From assembly GCA_902801475.1 (NCBI GenBank), contig CADCIO010000043.1, forward strand, positions 1 through 32,826: 32,826 bases of DNA. Direction: 5' to 3'. The position numbers and the translations under genes are program-made. Shown here in pieces: positions 32,751 through 32,826 of the stretch. The notes beneath the pieces were generated by a model that was not told where the DNA came from, did no database searches, and saw nothing but the letters and a program-made list of their open reading frames with translations. The stretch comes from an uncultured Bacteroidales bacterium (GTDB taxonomy: Bacteria; Bacteroidota; Bacteroidia; Bacteroidales; Bacteroidaceae). Position 1 is the stretch's first letter. The number at the start of each line of letters is the position of its first letter.

Positions 32751-32826
32751 TTAATCAAATTTGAAGTCAATATGAAGCTGTCTGTCATCTGTCTCCTCTG
32801 CCTTTTGTCTGAGAGGCTTGAGCAAG
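32751..32826 (-). CDS. C-terminal fragment of an unidentified minus-strand gene
   Basis: From the right edge the minus strand encodes 24 residues (charged, ending LHIDFKFD) before a TAA at 32751-32753. The composition looks like a real C-terminus. On the plus strand an ATG at 32772 (MKLSVICLLCLLS) could instead start a signal peptide, but it is less convincing. The family is not recognised. Confidence 0.5.
   Translation of the reverse strand, partial: LLKPLRQKAEETDDRQLHIDFKFD

Noticed and set aside
32772..32826. Plus-strand signal-peptide gene starting at the right edge
   Set aside because: The minus-strand reading gives a more natural C-terminus; the plus reading soon becomes charged.

Overview
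The window looks like chromosomal DNA of a Bacteroidales bacterium, probably Prevotella-like. The evidence is Bacteroidota-type promoters (TAnnTTTG -7 boxes at 25926, 27999, 28144, 30146 and 30282), a GH9 glycosidase with a CelD_N-type domain, a LytS/LytTR two-component pair, lipoproteins with typical lipoboxes, and many PQQ-like propeller proteins. I assign no species. No rRNA, tRNA, CRISPR array or insertion sequence was found.

Layout. (1) 1-2.6 kb: an edge fragment, a Gfo/Idh/MocA oxidoreductase with a lost C-terminus, and a GH9 endoglucanase with a lost N-terminus. This looks like a scarred operon tail. (2) 2.6-24.0 kb: one long minus-strand gene train, with stop/start overlaps at most junctions. 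In transcription order it holds a ferredoxin-domain protein, a radical SAM enzyme, a DUF116-like/polyprenyl synthetase fusion, a small prenyltransferase-fold protein, a DxDD class II terpene cyclase, a membrane-anchored PQQ-like propeller, a Tat-exported NHL-type propeller, a Tat-exported ferredoxin, a NapH/NosR-type polyferredoxin, a three-TM PQQ-like propeller, a fused NuoE-NuoF, a NuoG N-terminal (HoxU-like) subunit, a lipoprotein propeller fused to a LolD/MacB-type ATPase, a large FtsX-type permease, and a secreted propeller. (3) 24.1-25.9 kb: a LytTR response regulator and its histidine kinase, immediately upstream of the train. (4) 26.0-28.7 kb: a G3E GTPase and an aquaglyceroporin, divergent from an exported arsenate reductase, with a symmetric operator between them. 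(5) 28.7-32.5 kb: a frameshifted SDR, an exported glutathione peroxidase, an esterase with a LamG-like tail, and a nitroreductase lipoprotein. A minus-strand gene runs off the right edge.

Working model (inference). The train couples synthesis and cyclisation of a polyprenoid to an NADH-to-envelope electron path: NuoEF/HoxU-like diaphorase, then polyferredoxin, then Tat-exported ferredoxin and propellers. An FtsX-type ABC system may handle the lipid or lipoproteins. I do not recognise it as a named pathway.

The most unusual DNA-level feature is a family of 7-bp tandem repeat arrays. Eighteen were mapped, 17 of them between 4.6 and 24.2 kb. They lie both between genes and inside coding sequences, where they are translated into 21-bp/7-residue repeats. 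Unit types that would give in-frame stops occur only between genes or at the place where they supply the stop codon.
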